A stretch of 62,781 nucleotides of DNA from Clostridia bacterium (GTDB taxonomy: Bacteria; Bacillota; Clostridia; UMGS1840; HGM11507), in contig JAFQLQ010000030.1 of assembly GCA_017414505.1 (NCBI GenBank), positions 1-62,781 on the forward strand. Direction: 5' to 3'. The notes under the pieces were generated by a model that saw only the letters and a list, made by a program, of their open reading frames with translations, was not told the DNA's origin and did not search any database. Below are positions 52,953 to 61,148 of this stretch, piece after piece. How positions within the stretch are numbered: the first letter of the stretch is position 1; each line of letters opens with the position of its first letter. Position numbers and translations under genes: made by a program.

Positions 52953-55529
52953 ATGAAAAAAAGATTAATGGCAATGCTTATGGTGCTTGCTATGTGTCTT
53001 ACAATGTTGCCTTTGGCAGCATTTGCAGCAGAGGATTACACAATTACACTTGCATGCGATTCAACTTACTTTAAGCCGATGAATGATGTAAAATCGGTTG
53101 TTGAACTGGATGCCGTACTTACGGTTGGAGGAGCAGTAACCGCTTCCGGATTTATCTGGTCAACTGATTCTTCAGCACTTAAGCTTACTTCAGACGGAAA
53201 AATTGTACTTGATAAAAACACAGTAAACGACACATATAATGTTACCGCTACATCAAGTTTGAATTCCGCTTACACAGAAACCTTTGAAATTACTGTTGGA
53301 GACGGAGCCAATCCGGAGGCATTAACAACAGCCGGCACTACCGACAGATACAGTATTACAACAGGCCCTGTTTACAACCTTAATTCATGGGTAACTCTTT
53401 CGTTTGCTCATAATTTCGGTTGGGCAATGACTGATTTGAGAAATATATTTCAAATTGGTACCGAAAGAAGCGGATATGCTGATATCCTTATTTTAGGAAA
53501 ATCCGGAACAAATATTGCCGATTTTACAAATGAAAATAAAGTTCTTGGAAGCTATCCTTATGGTAACCATACAGTAGCAATTGAAATGAATGCTGCAAAA
53601 AAACTTTACAACTTATATGTAGACGGAGCATTATTGGCAGGCGACCAGCCCTTTAACGCAGTAGATCCCATTGCTGTGGCAGACAGAATTTATATTAATT
53701 ACAGCGATGCATCTGATATTCATCTTTATTCGGGTAAAAAGATTGATTATTCAATATCTTTAGTTGGCGATTCAACAATCTATAAGCCTATGAACAATGT
53801 TAAATCCGTTGTAGATTTTGGTGCAAAGCTTACTGTTAATGGTGTTGAAACAGATTCCGATTTTATCTGGAGTACAAATTCGGATTCTATCAACATTACA
53901 GCAGATGGCAAAATTATTCTTGATAAAAACACAGTAAACGGTACTTATAATATTACCGCTACATCAAGCTTGAATTCTGATTATTCCGAAACTTTTGCAA
54001 TTACAGTTGCAGACGGTATTCTGGGTACAGGAAAAGGAGAATGGAATTATAATGTAGCATATGCAGAGGGGATAAATGCTCTTACTAACAGATTTGTTAC
54101 CTTTGAAATCCAGATGCAGCCCCATAGTTCTACAACAGAACTTATTAATATTGGACAGTCACAAGGTTGGTGGACTTATTTTGAATATGCTGTTGAAAGC
54201 GGAAATATAGTTGAAAAATCTATTGCAGCCGGTACAAAAACAGTAATTTGTCCTTTTACTGCAGATATATCACAAAACTATCGTTTTGAATATGATATGG
54301 TTAACAAGATATATAATTTCTACATTGATGATGTTGCAAAAGCAACCGGCAGAGCATTACCGTATGCTGATATGCGTAATATAGCCGGAAAGTTATGGTT
54401 TAAACAGTCGGTTCAGACAGAGATTGCTTACTACAGCGGTAAAAAGCTGGAAACCGTTGCAATAAGCGGAGAAACAACAGTTTATAAACCTCTTGGCGAC
54501 ATTGTTTCCAAAGTAAAATATACAGCAGATAAAGCTGTTAACTGGTCTACAAACGATGTAAATACTGCAATTGATGCAAACGGAAATCTTTACCTTAATA
54601 AAAATTCCGCATCATCCATAATAATCACAGCAACAGATAAAACAGATTCAGTTATAAAAGGCACATATACTGTAACTGTTACTCCTGGCTACTGGCAGGA
54701 TTTTTCAGGTGAGCCTACAGTAAATTCTGCAGGAACAAGCGAAATTTATACTCCCGGCGTATTCACAGACTATGAAGGGCAGAGAGTTTTCGGTTCATGG
54801 GGAAGTGTATCAGGTATTCATTTTGATGTTGTTGCATCTATTTCAAACACAGGAATTGCAACAATAGATTTTGATTATAAGAGAAATTTCAATAATGTTG
54901 AAAAATTCATAGGAATTGGAAAAAGTCAGAACTGGGGAGAATATATCACCATTAACGCAGTAGAAAAAGATGGTGCATACACCTTGACTGATGTTGCAAC
55001 AGAAACTGAAATTGGTACGGTTAAAGATGGATGGCATAATTTCAAAATTGAGCTTGATTTTAATAACGGATTGTATGATTTCAGAGTGGACGGTGTTAAG
55101 CTTGCTGACAATGTAGCTTTTGACAAGGCTGATGCAAGAGGTATAGGCAAAGCACTTATTCCCAGCGGATATGTGGATAATCTTGCAGTTTACAGTGGTA
55201 CAGAAGCTATAAATTCTTCAAATAACTATGAACTTAAAGTCAATTCAACCGAGCCTTACGGAAATTATGCTGAGTTTGAAGCAAAGGTATTTGTAAATAA
55301 CGAAAGTGCGAAATCATATAATGTAATTATCGCTCAGTACGAAAAGACTACAAATAAGCTTCTTAAGGTTGTTTCAAACGAAGCAAGCTTAAACGGTGAG
55401 GGAATGATTTCGGCACTTCTTAAAAATACTGGCGAAAGTGCAGGAACATATGTAAAAGTTATGGTTGTTGATTCAGCGGCTAAACTTACTCCTTATGGCA
55501 ATGCAGTTACAGTAAATTCAGCTGAATAA
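52953..55529 (+). CDS. Exported multi-domain glycan-binding-like protein, no SLH
   Basis: 858 residues. Signal peptide (1-27), then three Big-like plus LamG-like pairs (about 28-270, 272-500, 503-765) and a C-terminal beta domain (about 770-858; YNVIIAQYEKTTNKLLKVV) like the end of the first PL8 enzyme. The second pair is a close relative of one in the 45.9-kb protein: AYAEGINALTNRFVTFEIQM, NIGQSQGWWTYFEYAVESGN, ADMRNIAGKLWFKQSVQTE. No SLH or LPXTG anchor, so it may be released or held by partners. Last gene of the operon. Confidence 0.82.
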   Translation: MKKRLMAMLMVLAMCLTMLPLAAFAAEDYTITLACDSTYFKPMNDVKSVVELDAVLTVGGAVTASGFIWSTDSSALKLTSDGKIVLDKNTVNDTYNVTATSSLNSAYTETFEITVGDGANPEALTTAGTTDRYSITTGPVYNLNSWVTLSFAHNFGWAMTDLRNIFQIGTERSGYADILILGKSGTNIADFTNENKVLGSYPYGNHTVAIEMNAAKKLYNLYVDGALLAGDQPFNAVDPIAVADRIYINYSDASDIHLYSGKKIDYSISLVGDSTIYKPMNNVKSVVDFGAKLTVNGVETDSDFIWSTNSDSINITADGKIILDKNTVNGTYNITATSSLNSDYSETFAITVADGILGTGKGEWNYNVAYAEGINALTNRFVTFEIQMQPHSSTTELINIGQSQGWWTYFEYAVESGNIVEKSIAAGTKTVICPFTADISQNYRFEYDMVNKIYNFYIDDVAKATGRALPYADMRNIAGKLWFKQSVQTEIAYYSGKKLETVAISGETTVYKPLGDIVSKVKYTADKAVNWSTNDVNTAIDANGNLYLNKNSASSIIITATDKTDSVIKGTYTVTVTPGYWQDFSGEPTVNSAGTSEIYTPGVFTDYEGQRVFGSWGSVSGIHFDVVASISNTGIATIDFDYKRNFNNVEKFIGIGKSQNWGEYITINAVEKDGAYTLTDVATETEIGTVKDGWHNFKIELDFNNGLYDFRVDGVKLADNVAFDKADARGIGKALIPSGYVDNLAVYSGTEAINSSNNYELKVNSTEPYGNYAEFEAKVFVNNESAKSYNVIIAQYEKTTNKLLKVVSNEASLNGEGMISALLKNTGESAGTYVKVMVVDSAAKLTPYGNAVTVNSAE

Positions 55530-55535
55530 TATGAG

Positions 55536-55567
55536 AAAAAGGAACTCTGCTAACGAGTTCCTTTTTT
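55536..55567. terminator. Bidirectional terminator at the end of the glycan operon
   Basis: 11-bp stem AAAAAGGAACTC/GAGTTCCTTTTT with a T run on the plus strand and A run in front. It overlaps the end of the convergent PAP2 gene. Confidence 0.88.
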
Positions 55568-56215
55568 ATAACATATTATGTAAGCAATTATACAAACAGG
55601 CAACGCCGCAACTATATCTATAACCGAATGTTGTTTTAAAAAAACGGTAGACAAGCATATCAAAACGCAAATAATAAGCGATGCGGTTCTTAAAGCCGGG
55701 GTATCAAGTCCTTTTGTATTCCACGAGGAGAAAAGAACTGCAAGCGAGCCTATAACATGAATAGACGGACATACATTGGTATTGGTATCAAAACAGTAAA
55801 AAGCCGTCATAAAACGCGTTAAAAAGTTATCTCTTTCAAAGCGCGCCGGCCGTAGTTCCTGACAGGTGGGAAACAGAAAATAACATATTATAGCTGTAGA
55901 ATATGTTATGATTATAAATTTCATCAGCTTTTCAAATGCTTCGGTATCGTAACACAGAGTGTAAAAATGTATTCCGACAAGGTATATAAACCAGTACATA
56001 TACGGAAAAAGAAAAATTTCGTTAAAAGGAATAATATCGTCAAGAGGACAATACACAGGATAGTAATACGATACATTATAAAAACGCTCTGCATACATAA
56101 ATAATATACCGTAAATCGGCCAGAAAATCAGCAACTTAAGATGTTTGTATTCGTCACTATTGATATTTTTTAAAGTCAAATTTCTGTAATCAACAGCAGG
56201 TTGTTTGATTTTCAT
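55550..56215 (-). CDS. PAP2-superfamily membrane protein
   Basis: 221 residues, about six membrane helices. Lipid phosphatase-type pieces are CPSIHVIGSLAVLF (P-S-x-H) and STVFLKQHSVIDIVAALP (the final H with D), plus an RPARFERDN loop before them. It probably acts on a membrane lipid pyrophosphate or phosphate, or as an inositol-phosphoceramide-synthase-like transferase. Substrate unknown. Its start overlaps the upstream CrtO-like gene by 26 bases, so the two are coupled and may modify the same lipid. Confidence 0.78.
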   Translation of the reverse strand: MKIKQPAVDYRNLTLKNINSDEYKHLKLLIFWPIYGILFMYAERFYNVSYYYPVYCPLDDIIPFNEIFLFPYMYWFIYLVGIHFYTLCYDTEAFEKLMKFIIITYSTAIICYFLFPTCQELRPARFERDNFLTRFMTAFYCFDTNTNVCPSIHVIGSLAVLFSSWNTKGLDTPALRTASLIICVLICLSTVFLKQHSVIDIVAALPVCIIAYIICYKKGTR

Positions 56216-56699
56216 ATTCAGTTCCTTTCATAATGTCACAGGGCGTCAGATTTTTCTTTTCCATTATTCTTATAAGCTTGGGGCGATTGTATCGCTGTAT
56301 CATAATAAACGGAATGTTACCTATTGCAAAAAGCACAGAAACAACTATTCCGCCAAAGCCTTTCCATATTTTTATGCATAAAAAACCTGCCAGAATCAAA
56401 AGATAATGAATTTGTTCGGCAATTCTTGTTTCTTCAACAAGCAGGGAAGCTTTGCCGGAAAAGTCACCGTTTATACGTTTTGCAGGAATTATGGAAGGGA
56501 AAATTCTGCTCATATCAGGCAGCTTGTTTTTCCATTTTCTTACACCCGTTTTAATATAAATTTTTCCGTCTTTTTCAAATTTATATGATTTATAAGGAAA
56601 ACAATCCTCCTGAAACCATCTGCGGGGCAGAGTTCTGCCCACAAGGAAAAAAAGAAATCCCATACAGCCAAGATATATAAGACATTTTATAAATTCCAC
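56190..56699 (-). CDS. CrtO-like acyltransferase membrane protein
   Basis: 169 residues. Features shared with the staphylococcal CrtO family (PF18927) as I recall it: an R-x-W-F-x-x-x-x-F-P/Y-K segment, GVRKWKNKLPDMSRIFP, an ETRIAEQIHYLLIL helix, and NIPFIMIQRYNRPKLIRI. CrtO acylates a glycosylated carotenoid. No carotenoid genes are in the window, so another glycosylated lipid is as likely. It has three or so membrane helices and is paired with the PAP2 gene. Confidence 0.7.
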   Translation of the reverse strand: MEFIKCLIYLGCMGFLFFLVGRTLPRRWFQEDCFPYKSYKFEKDGKIYIKTGVRKWKNKLPDMSRIFPSIIPAKRINGDFSGKASLLVEETRIAEQIHYLLILAGFLCIKIWKGFGGIVVSVLFAIGNIPFIMIQRYNRPKLIRIMEKKNLTPCDIMKGTEYENQTTCC

Positions 56700-56727
56700 A
56701 TTTAACCCTCTTTTCGGTCAAAATCGG

Positions 56728-57264
56728 TTACTTTTTATTCTTTTTGGATAAAAGAAACATAACACTTCCTACAACCGTAAAATTAAGACTTGTAATTGAA
56801 TAAATTACTACCGCCGCAATTCTTATCAGAATATCAGTGTAATCGGTTGAGAAAAACTGCATTCCTGAAATAGAAGCATTTCCGAGTGTGAGCATTGCAT
56901 TTAAAATAAAAATAACTGCAACTGCCCAGAAAACATAAGCAAGAACTGTGTAAGCAACAGTATTTGCAGAAGTTTTTTTAGGCATCGGTCTTCTTGTATA
57001 AGATGCATATCCTCCGGAGGGAATTTTTGCTCTTACGGGAGGATTAGCCGAAACAGTTCTTTCGGGTATGCTTGCAACCTTTGTTCCGCAGGCAATACAG
57101 AAAGTGTCATCGTCGTTAAGCTCTGCTCCGCAGAAAGAACATAATTTTTTTTCTTCATTCTGAGGAATTTCTTCAGTTAATATTTCAACTTCAGCTTCAG
57201 TCTGTTCGTCGTTTAAAAGTTCCTCTTCGTTTAAAATTTCCTGATTTAAGTTGTTTTCGTCCAT
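56728..57264 (-). CDS. Zinc-ribbon membrane protein A
   Basis: 178 residues. An acidic N-terminus (about 1-38, rich in E and N), a zinc ribbon LCSFCGAELNDDDTFCIACGT (two CxxC pairs), a basic linker, and two or three membrane helices at the C-terminal half. ATG at 57264 follows AAGGGTG; an upstream GTG adds three residues. Zinc ribbon plus membrane helices is a common plan for small regulatory membrane proteins, function unknown. It lies 15 bases after a similar gene. Confidence 0.75.
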   Translation of the reverse strand: MDENNLNQEILNEEELLNDEQTEAEVEILTEEIPQNEEKKLCSFCGAELNDDDTFCIACGTKVASIPERTVSANPPVRAKIPSGGYASYTRRPMPKKTSANTVAYTVLAYVFWAVAVIFILNAMLTLGNASISGMQFFSTDYTDILIRIAAVVIYSITSLNFTVVGSVMFLLSKKNKK

Positions 57265-57279
57265 TTTTTTCACCCTTTT

Positions 57280-57843
57280 TTATAATATTATTGAAAGTAA
57301 AGCCATAAGACCTGAAATTAATGCAATAAGCAGTACAATTACTGCATATATCTTAAAGCACACAGAATATACTTTAAAAAGTATAACAGGTTTTTTCCCG
57401 GATGTTCTTTTTTGTGCCGAAAATTTTCTTAGTCCGGCAAATATTCCGAACAGGGAAAAAATAAAAGTGATTCCCAAAGCTGCAAATAATCCGGAAAATG
57501 CACCGTAGGTAAAAACTGTTCTCAATGCAGAAAATACATAATTTAAGGATGTTCCTTCGTAAATATACTGCATTTTGAATTCAAGCTGAATTAGCTGTTT
57601 TAAAAATACTTCAAGCTGAGGAAGAAGATAAAATTTGAATATCAGAAACATTCCTGCAACAGATAATATTGCAATAAAAAGCCATATAACCGAGGAAATA
57701 AGCGGATTTATTTTTGAGCTTTTGTTTTTTTTGTCAACAACAATGTCGCTGTTTGTGTAGTTGGAAATAAACATTGTACCGCATTTTTTGCAGAATTTGG
57801 CATGGTCGGCATTTTCGGTGGCACAACCCATACATTTTTTCAT
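57280..57843 (-). CDS. Zinc-ribbon membrane protein B
   Basis: 187 residues. It begins with the ribbon MKKCMGCATENADHAKFCKKC (CxxC...CxxC), then a Lys/Ser linker and three membrane helices (about 50-75, 105-135, 155-187). ATG at 57843 has AAAGGAGTG upstream; eight codons further up lacks a site. It is likely co-transcribed with protein A downstream. Function unknown. Same plan as A and the divergent C, though little sequence likeness outside the ribbon. Confidence 0.75.
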   Translation of the reverse strand: MKKCMGCATENADHAKFCKKCGTMFISNYTNSDIVVDKKNKSSKINPLISSVIWLFIAILSVAGMFLIFKFYLLPQLEVFLKQLIQLEFKMQYIYEGTSLNYVFSALRTVFTYGAFSGLFAALGITFIFSLFGIFAGLRKFSAQKRTSGKKPVILFKVYSVCFKIYAVIVLLIALISGLMALLSIIL

Positions 57844-57944
57844 AATTAACACTCCTTTGCGACGCATATCAAATAAATTATAACGGATTTTTGTAGAAAT
57901 TTCAATAATAATATGTAAATTATTTATTAATTATAAAATTTGTC

Positions 57945-57973
57945 TTGAAATCTGTGGGAAAAAATGTTAGAAT
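57945..57973 (+). promoter_or_regulatory. Promoter of zinc-ribbon protein C
   Basis: TTGAAA, 17-base spacer, TAGAAT. Confidence 0.7.
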
Positions 57974-58001
57974 AGAAGAAAAACAGAAAAGGAATGATTT
58001 G

Positions 58002-58817
58002 ATGAGCGAAAAGCTATGTAAAAAATGTCAGGCTCCGTTAGAAGATGAAAATCTTGAAATTTGCGCAAATTGTGCAGCTTCCGAGCCCGAAGAAATAACC
58101 GAAGAGGTTATGGAAAATGAAGCTGTTGTAAACGAAGAAACAGCTATGGAAAATGAAGAGGCAGCTTATATTGATTATGAAGTTGTTGAAGAAGAACCTG
58201 TAAAACAGAGTTCCGGTTCAGTAGTTCTTAAAATTTTAAGCGCTGTATTTGCCGTTCTTAGTGCAATTTATCCTGTTATTTATTTCATACAGTCTTCAAA
58301 AGACTTTTCCGAACAGATTAAAGCTGCAAAAGAGCAGTATGAAGCTATGGGTATGCCATTTGAAATTCCGCAGGGACTTCTTCCTGCACAGTATCTTGTG
58401 TTCAGCGTGTATCTTTTAATTGCGGCTGTTGCAATTATTGGCGCAGTTTTAGTTTTCTCAAAGAAAACATCAATTGCATCCGTTGTACTGCTTTCATTTG
58501 GCGCATGCTGGGGTGTTACAACCGGTATCCCGAATCTTTGTGCAACACTTCTTATGTTCCAGGAAGGTCAGGAACCTATCACTGCAGCTGATCCTATCGT
58601 TTTAATCAGCATAAGCGGTATTCTTTGCCTTGCTGCTGCAATTCTTGCTGCGGTTTCCGCTTGTAAGAGTGCAAATGCAGTTGCTGTAACAGCAGTTGAT
58701 GATGAAGTTGTTATTGATCCTCTTGCTTTCGACGATGGCGAAGTTGTTGAAGTAGAAGATTCTTTGGAAGAAGTATCCGAAGAGGAAGTAATCGAAGTTG
58801 TAAATAACGAAGAATAA
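58002..58817 (+). CDS. Zinc-ribbon membrane protein C
   Basis: 271 residues. Ribbon LCKKCQAPLEDENLEICANCA at the start, a very acidic stretch (about 30-65), three to four membrane helices, and a second acidic tail (about 240-271; EVVEVEDSLEEVSEEEVIEV). ATG at 58002 after AAAGGA is chosen; an upstream start would cross the promoter. Divergent from the A/B pair, giving three such genes in 2 kb. Function unknown. Confidence 0.72.
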   Translation: MSEKLCKKCQAPLEDENLEICANCAASEPEEITEEVMENEAVVNEETAMENEEAAYIDYEVVEEEPVKQSSGSVVLKILSAVFAVLSAIYPVIYFIQSSKDFSEQIKAAKEQYEAMGMPFEIPQGLLPAQYLVFSVYLLIAAVAIIGAVLVFSKKTSIASVVLLSFGACWGVTTGIPNLCATLLMFQEGQEPITAADPIVLISISGILCLAAAILAAVSACKSANAVAVTAVDDEVVIDPLAFDDGEVVEVEDSLEEVSEEEVIEVVNNEE

Positions 58818-58821
58818 TTTC

Positions 58822-58853
58822 AAAAAAAGTTGCGCGAAAACGCAACTTTTTTT
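58822..58853 (+). terminator. Terminator of zinc-ribbon protein C gene
   Basis: 7-bp AGTTGCG/CGCAACT stem flanked by A and T runs. Confidence 0.85.
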
Positions 58854-58856
58854 ATA

Positions 58857-58884
58857 TTGACAAGTCTTAAAAATGTGCTATAAT
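58857..58884 (+). promoter_or_regulatory. Rubrerythrin promoter
   Basis: TTGACA, 16-base spacer, TATAAT; close behind the terminator. Confidence 0.82.
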
Positions 58885-58940
58885 AAAAATAGTACGGGTT
58901 TGGAAAAATCTGTAAATATATATTATGGAGGTAAAATATT

Positions 58941-59486
58941 ATGAAAAAATTTGTTTGTACAGTGTGTGGATATATTCACGAAGGAGATTCTGCTCCTGAA
59001 AAATGTCCTCAGTGCGGAGTTCCCGCAGATAAGTTTAAAGAAATGGATGAATCAGCAGGTTTAACATGGGCTTGCGAACACGAAATCGGAGTAGGACAGG
59101 GCGTAGATACAGAAGTTTATGAAGGACTTAAAGCTAACTTTGAGGGTGAATGCACAGAAGTTGGTATGTATCTTGCAATGGCTCGCCAGGCAATCAGAGA
59201 AGGTTACCCGGAAATCGGTGCTTTCTATCAGCAGGCAGCTTGGGAAGAAGCAGAACACGCTGCTAAATTCGCAGAACTTTTAGGCGAAGTTGTTTACGCT
59301 GACACAAAGAAAAATCTTGAACTTAGAAGAGATGCAGAAAATGGAGCAACAGCCGGTAAATTAGAGCTTGCAAAAAGAGCAAAAGCTCTTGGCTACGATG
59401 CAATCCATGATACAGTTCACGAAATGGCTAAGGACGAAGCTCGTCATGGATGCGGCTTTGACGGTCTTTTAAAGAGATATTTTTAA
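58941..59486 (+). CDS. Reverse rubrerythrin
   Basis: 181 residues. The rubredoxin-type domain comes first ([10 protein letters not shown] ... CPQCGVP, residues 6-26), then the ferritin-like di-iron domain with ExxH pairs ([16 protein letters not shown]). In classical rubrerythrin the order is opposite, so this is the reverse type known in clostridia. It reduces peroxide (and O2) with NAD(P)H-derived electrons in the cytoplasm, protecting an anaerobe. Own promoter and terminator; codon use suggests strong expression. Confidence 0.95.
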   Translation: MKKFVCTVCGYIHEGDSAPEKCPQCGVPADKFKEMDESAGLTWACEHEIGVGQGVDTEVYEGLKANFEGECTEVGMYLAMARQAIREGYPEIGAFYQQAAWEEAEHAAKFAELLGEVVYADTKKNLELRRDAENGATAGKLELAKRAKALGYDAIHDTVHEMAKDEARHGCGFDGLLKRYF

Positions 59487-59496
59487 GTCTTAATAA

Positions 59497-59520
59497 ATAC
59501 AATTAGATACAATTAGATAC
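59497..59520. repeat. Tandem 10-base repeat near mobile-element end
   Basis: ATACAATTAG occurs twice in direct succession, then ATAC. It lies just past the rubrerythrin stop, at the border of the integrase region. It could be part of an attachment site (unproven). Confidence 0.4.
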
Positions 59521-59566
59521 ACTCTGAAAGTAGCTTGAAATAAGGCTTTTTGGTCTCTTGGTCTTG

Positions 59567-59602
59567 AAACCCGATTAACAATTTGTCGTTAATCGGGTTT
59601 TT
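59567..59602 (+). terminator. Terminator after rubrerythrin
   Basis: 13-bp stem AAACCCGATTAAC/GTTAATCGGGTTT followed by TTC-T. Confidence 0.85.
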
Positions 59603-59627
59603 CTGTATTTTATTGTAATTTTTTTTA

Positions 59628-59760
59628 CGTGGGAAATCCGTGGGAAAAAAGCACTAAGAATGACAATTTTAAAATTTTTCCCACGAAAATGCCAGTGCGC
59701 CCAGTGATCGTGCGGGTTTGAGGGGCGCAAAAGTTGTTTTTTGCGTGGGAAAAATTTTTT
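59628..59760. repeat. CGTGGGAAA repeats with a 15-bp inverted repeat (integrase-site candidates)
   Basis: CGTGGGAAA occurs at 59628 and 59639 (plus), in 59671-59685 (minus, AAAATTTTTCCCACG) and in 59744-59758 (plus, exact inverse of that 15-mer). This is most of the gene-free 345-base gap before the integrase gene. Repeated short boxes next to an integrase are typical arm-type binding sites. Confidence 0.6.
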
Positions 59761-59831
59761 GCTTCAAAACTTAAGATTCCTGTTACTAATTTGATAAAAT
59801 AAAAATAGGATACTTAGAAGGAGGATTAAGT

Positions 59832-61043
59832 ATGAAAGGTAGTGTTCGTAAAAAAGGTGCAACTTGGTCATATCGAGTAGAATTTGGGACGGTAAATGGA
59901 AAACGTACTCAGATTGAGCGAAGTGGTTTCCGAACAAAAGGTGATGCTACAAAAGCAATGAACGAGGTCATTTATAATTATAATACGACCGGAGACTTTA
60001 TAGAAAATAAAAAAATAACTTTCTGTGAAGTGTTTAATGAATTTATAGAAAAGGAGGCTATTTCAACTCGTGCGTATGCAACTGTAGTCAGATATAAATC
60101 GTTATATAAAAATCATCTGCAAGCAGTTTTTGATAATTACTTTATGTATCAAATAACATCAAATATGATAGACGATTTTATTAATGAAAAAATGATAACT
60201 TATAGCGAAGAATACGTTAAAGGATTTTTTAAGTTGTTAAAGGTTTTGTTTAATTTTGCTCATAAAAGACAGTACACCAAGAAAAACATATTTCCAGAGG
60301 TTACTGCACCACCGGATCCACGTCATGTTGGAGAGATTAAAGTTTATACGGAAGATGAGATTTCTTTAATGGAAAAACGATTGCAGGGAACGAATGTTAT
60401 TGTCTCTTATTATATAGCATTAAATACTGGTCTTAGAGAAAGTGAGGTATTCGCTCTTCAATGGTCTGATATTGATTTTGAAAATAAAAAAATTAAGGTA
60501 TGCAAACAACTACTATTTCAAAATAGAAAGTGGTGTTTATGCCCTTTGAAAACCAAGAACGCATATCGTAGTGTAAATATCACTGAAAGTTTTTGTGAGT
60601 ATCTTAGAAAATTAAAAGAACATCATTACGACAATAAAAAGCTGTATGCTGACGGATATAAGCGTAATTTTGTTACAAGTCGTCTTGAAAGAAACAAAGA
60701 ATTTCTTATGGAAATAGATGATTTTGTGAATGTAAAGTTCAACGGAGAGATGCTTACAACGAATAGCATAAAATTTATGTCCAAAGTTTGCAAGAAAGAC
60801 TTGGGTATTAATTTTAAATATCACAATCTTCGACATACTTATGCTACAATATTAGCTGAAAGTGGTGTAAGTCCACGCTATGTTCAAGAAATGCTTGGAC
60901 ACTCCAAACTTGAATTTACATTAAGATATTATACTCATATTACAGAAAAAATGGGTATTATTGCAAGAAATGCGCTCGAATCAAAGGTAACGTTCACAAT
61001 ATTTACCGATGCGAGGATAAAACCTGTACTTGTAGTTAATTAA
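59832..61043 (+). CDS. Tyrosine site-specific integrase
   Basis: 403 residues. An N-terminal arm-binding domain (MKGSVRKKGATWSYRVEFG, AP2-like) is followed by a SAM-like core-binding domain (about 60-160). The catalytic domain carries Arg202 (GLRESE), His331/Arg334 (HNLRHT), His357 (LGHSK) and the nucleophile Tyr about 367 (RYYTH). All key residues are present, so it is likely active. AGAAGGAGG precedes ATG. It marks the left part of an integrative element with the replication gene that follows. Confidence 0.95.
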   Translation: MKGSVRKKGATWSYRVEFGTVNGKRTQIERSGFRTKGDATKAMNEVIYNYNTTGDFIENKKITFCEVFNEFIEKEAISTRAYATVVRYKSLYKNHLQAVFDNYFMYQITSNMIDDFINEKMITYSEEYVKGFFKLLKVLFNFAHKRQYTKKNIFPEVTAPPDPRHVGEIKVYTEDEISLMEKRLQGTNVIVSYYIALNTGLRESEVFALQWSDIDFENKKIKVCKQLLFQNRKWCLCPLKTKNAYRSVNITESFCEYLRKLKEHHYDNKKLYADGYKRNFVTSRLERNKEFLMEIDDFVNVKFNGEMLTTNSIKFMSKVCKKDLGINFKYHNLRHTYATILAESGVSPRYVQEMLGHSKLEFTLRYYTHITEKMGIIARNALESKVTFTIFTDARIKPVLVVN

Positions 61044-61081
61044 ATACAAACATTCTAGAGCTAATAAAAAATAATAAGTTT

Positions 61082-61114
61082 AACAGATCATATTTTAAAT
61101 GTGATCTGTTTTTT
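61082..61114 (+). terminator. Terminator of the integrase gene
   Basis: 9-bp stem AACAGATCA/TGATCTGTT followed by TTTTA. Confidence 0.85.
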
Positions 61115-61148
61115 ATTTGAAAATTTAAAAACACGGAGGTATAATTTG

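Noticed and set aside
59497..59520. Tandem ATACAATTAG as a proven att core
   Set aside because: A second copy at the other end of the element is needed and lies outside the window.
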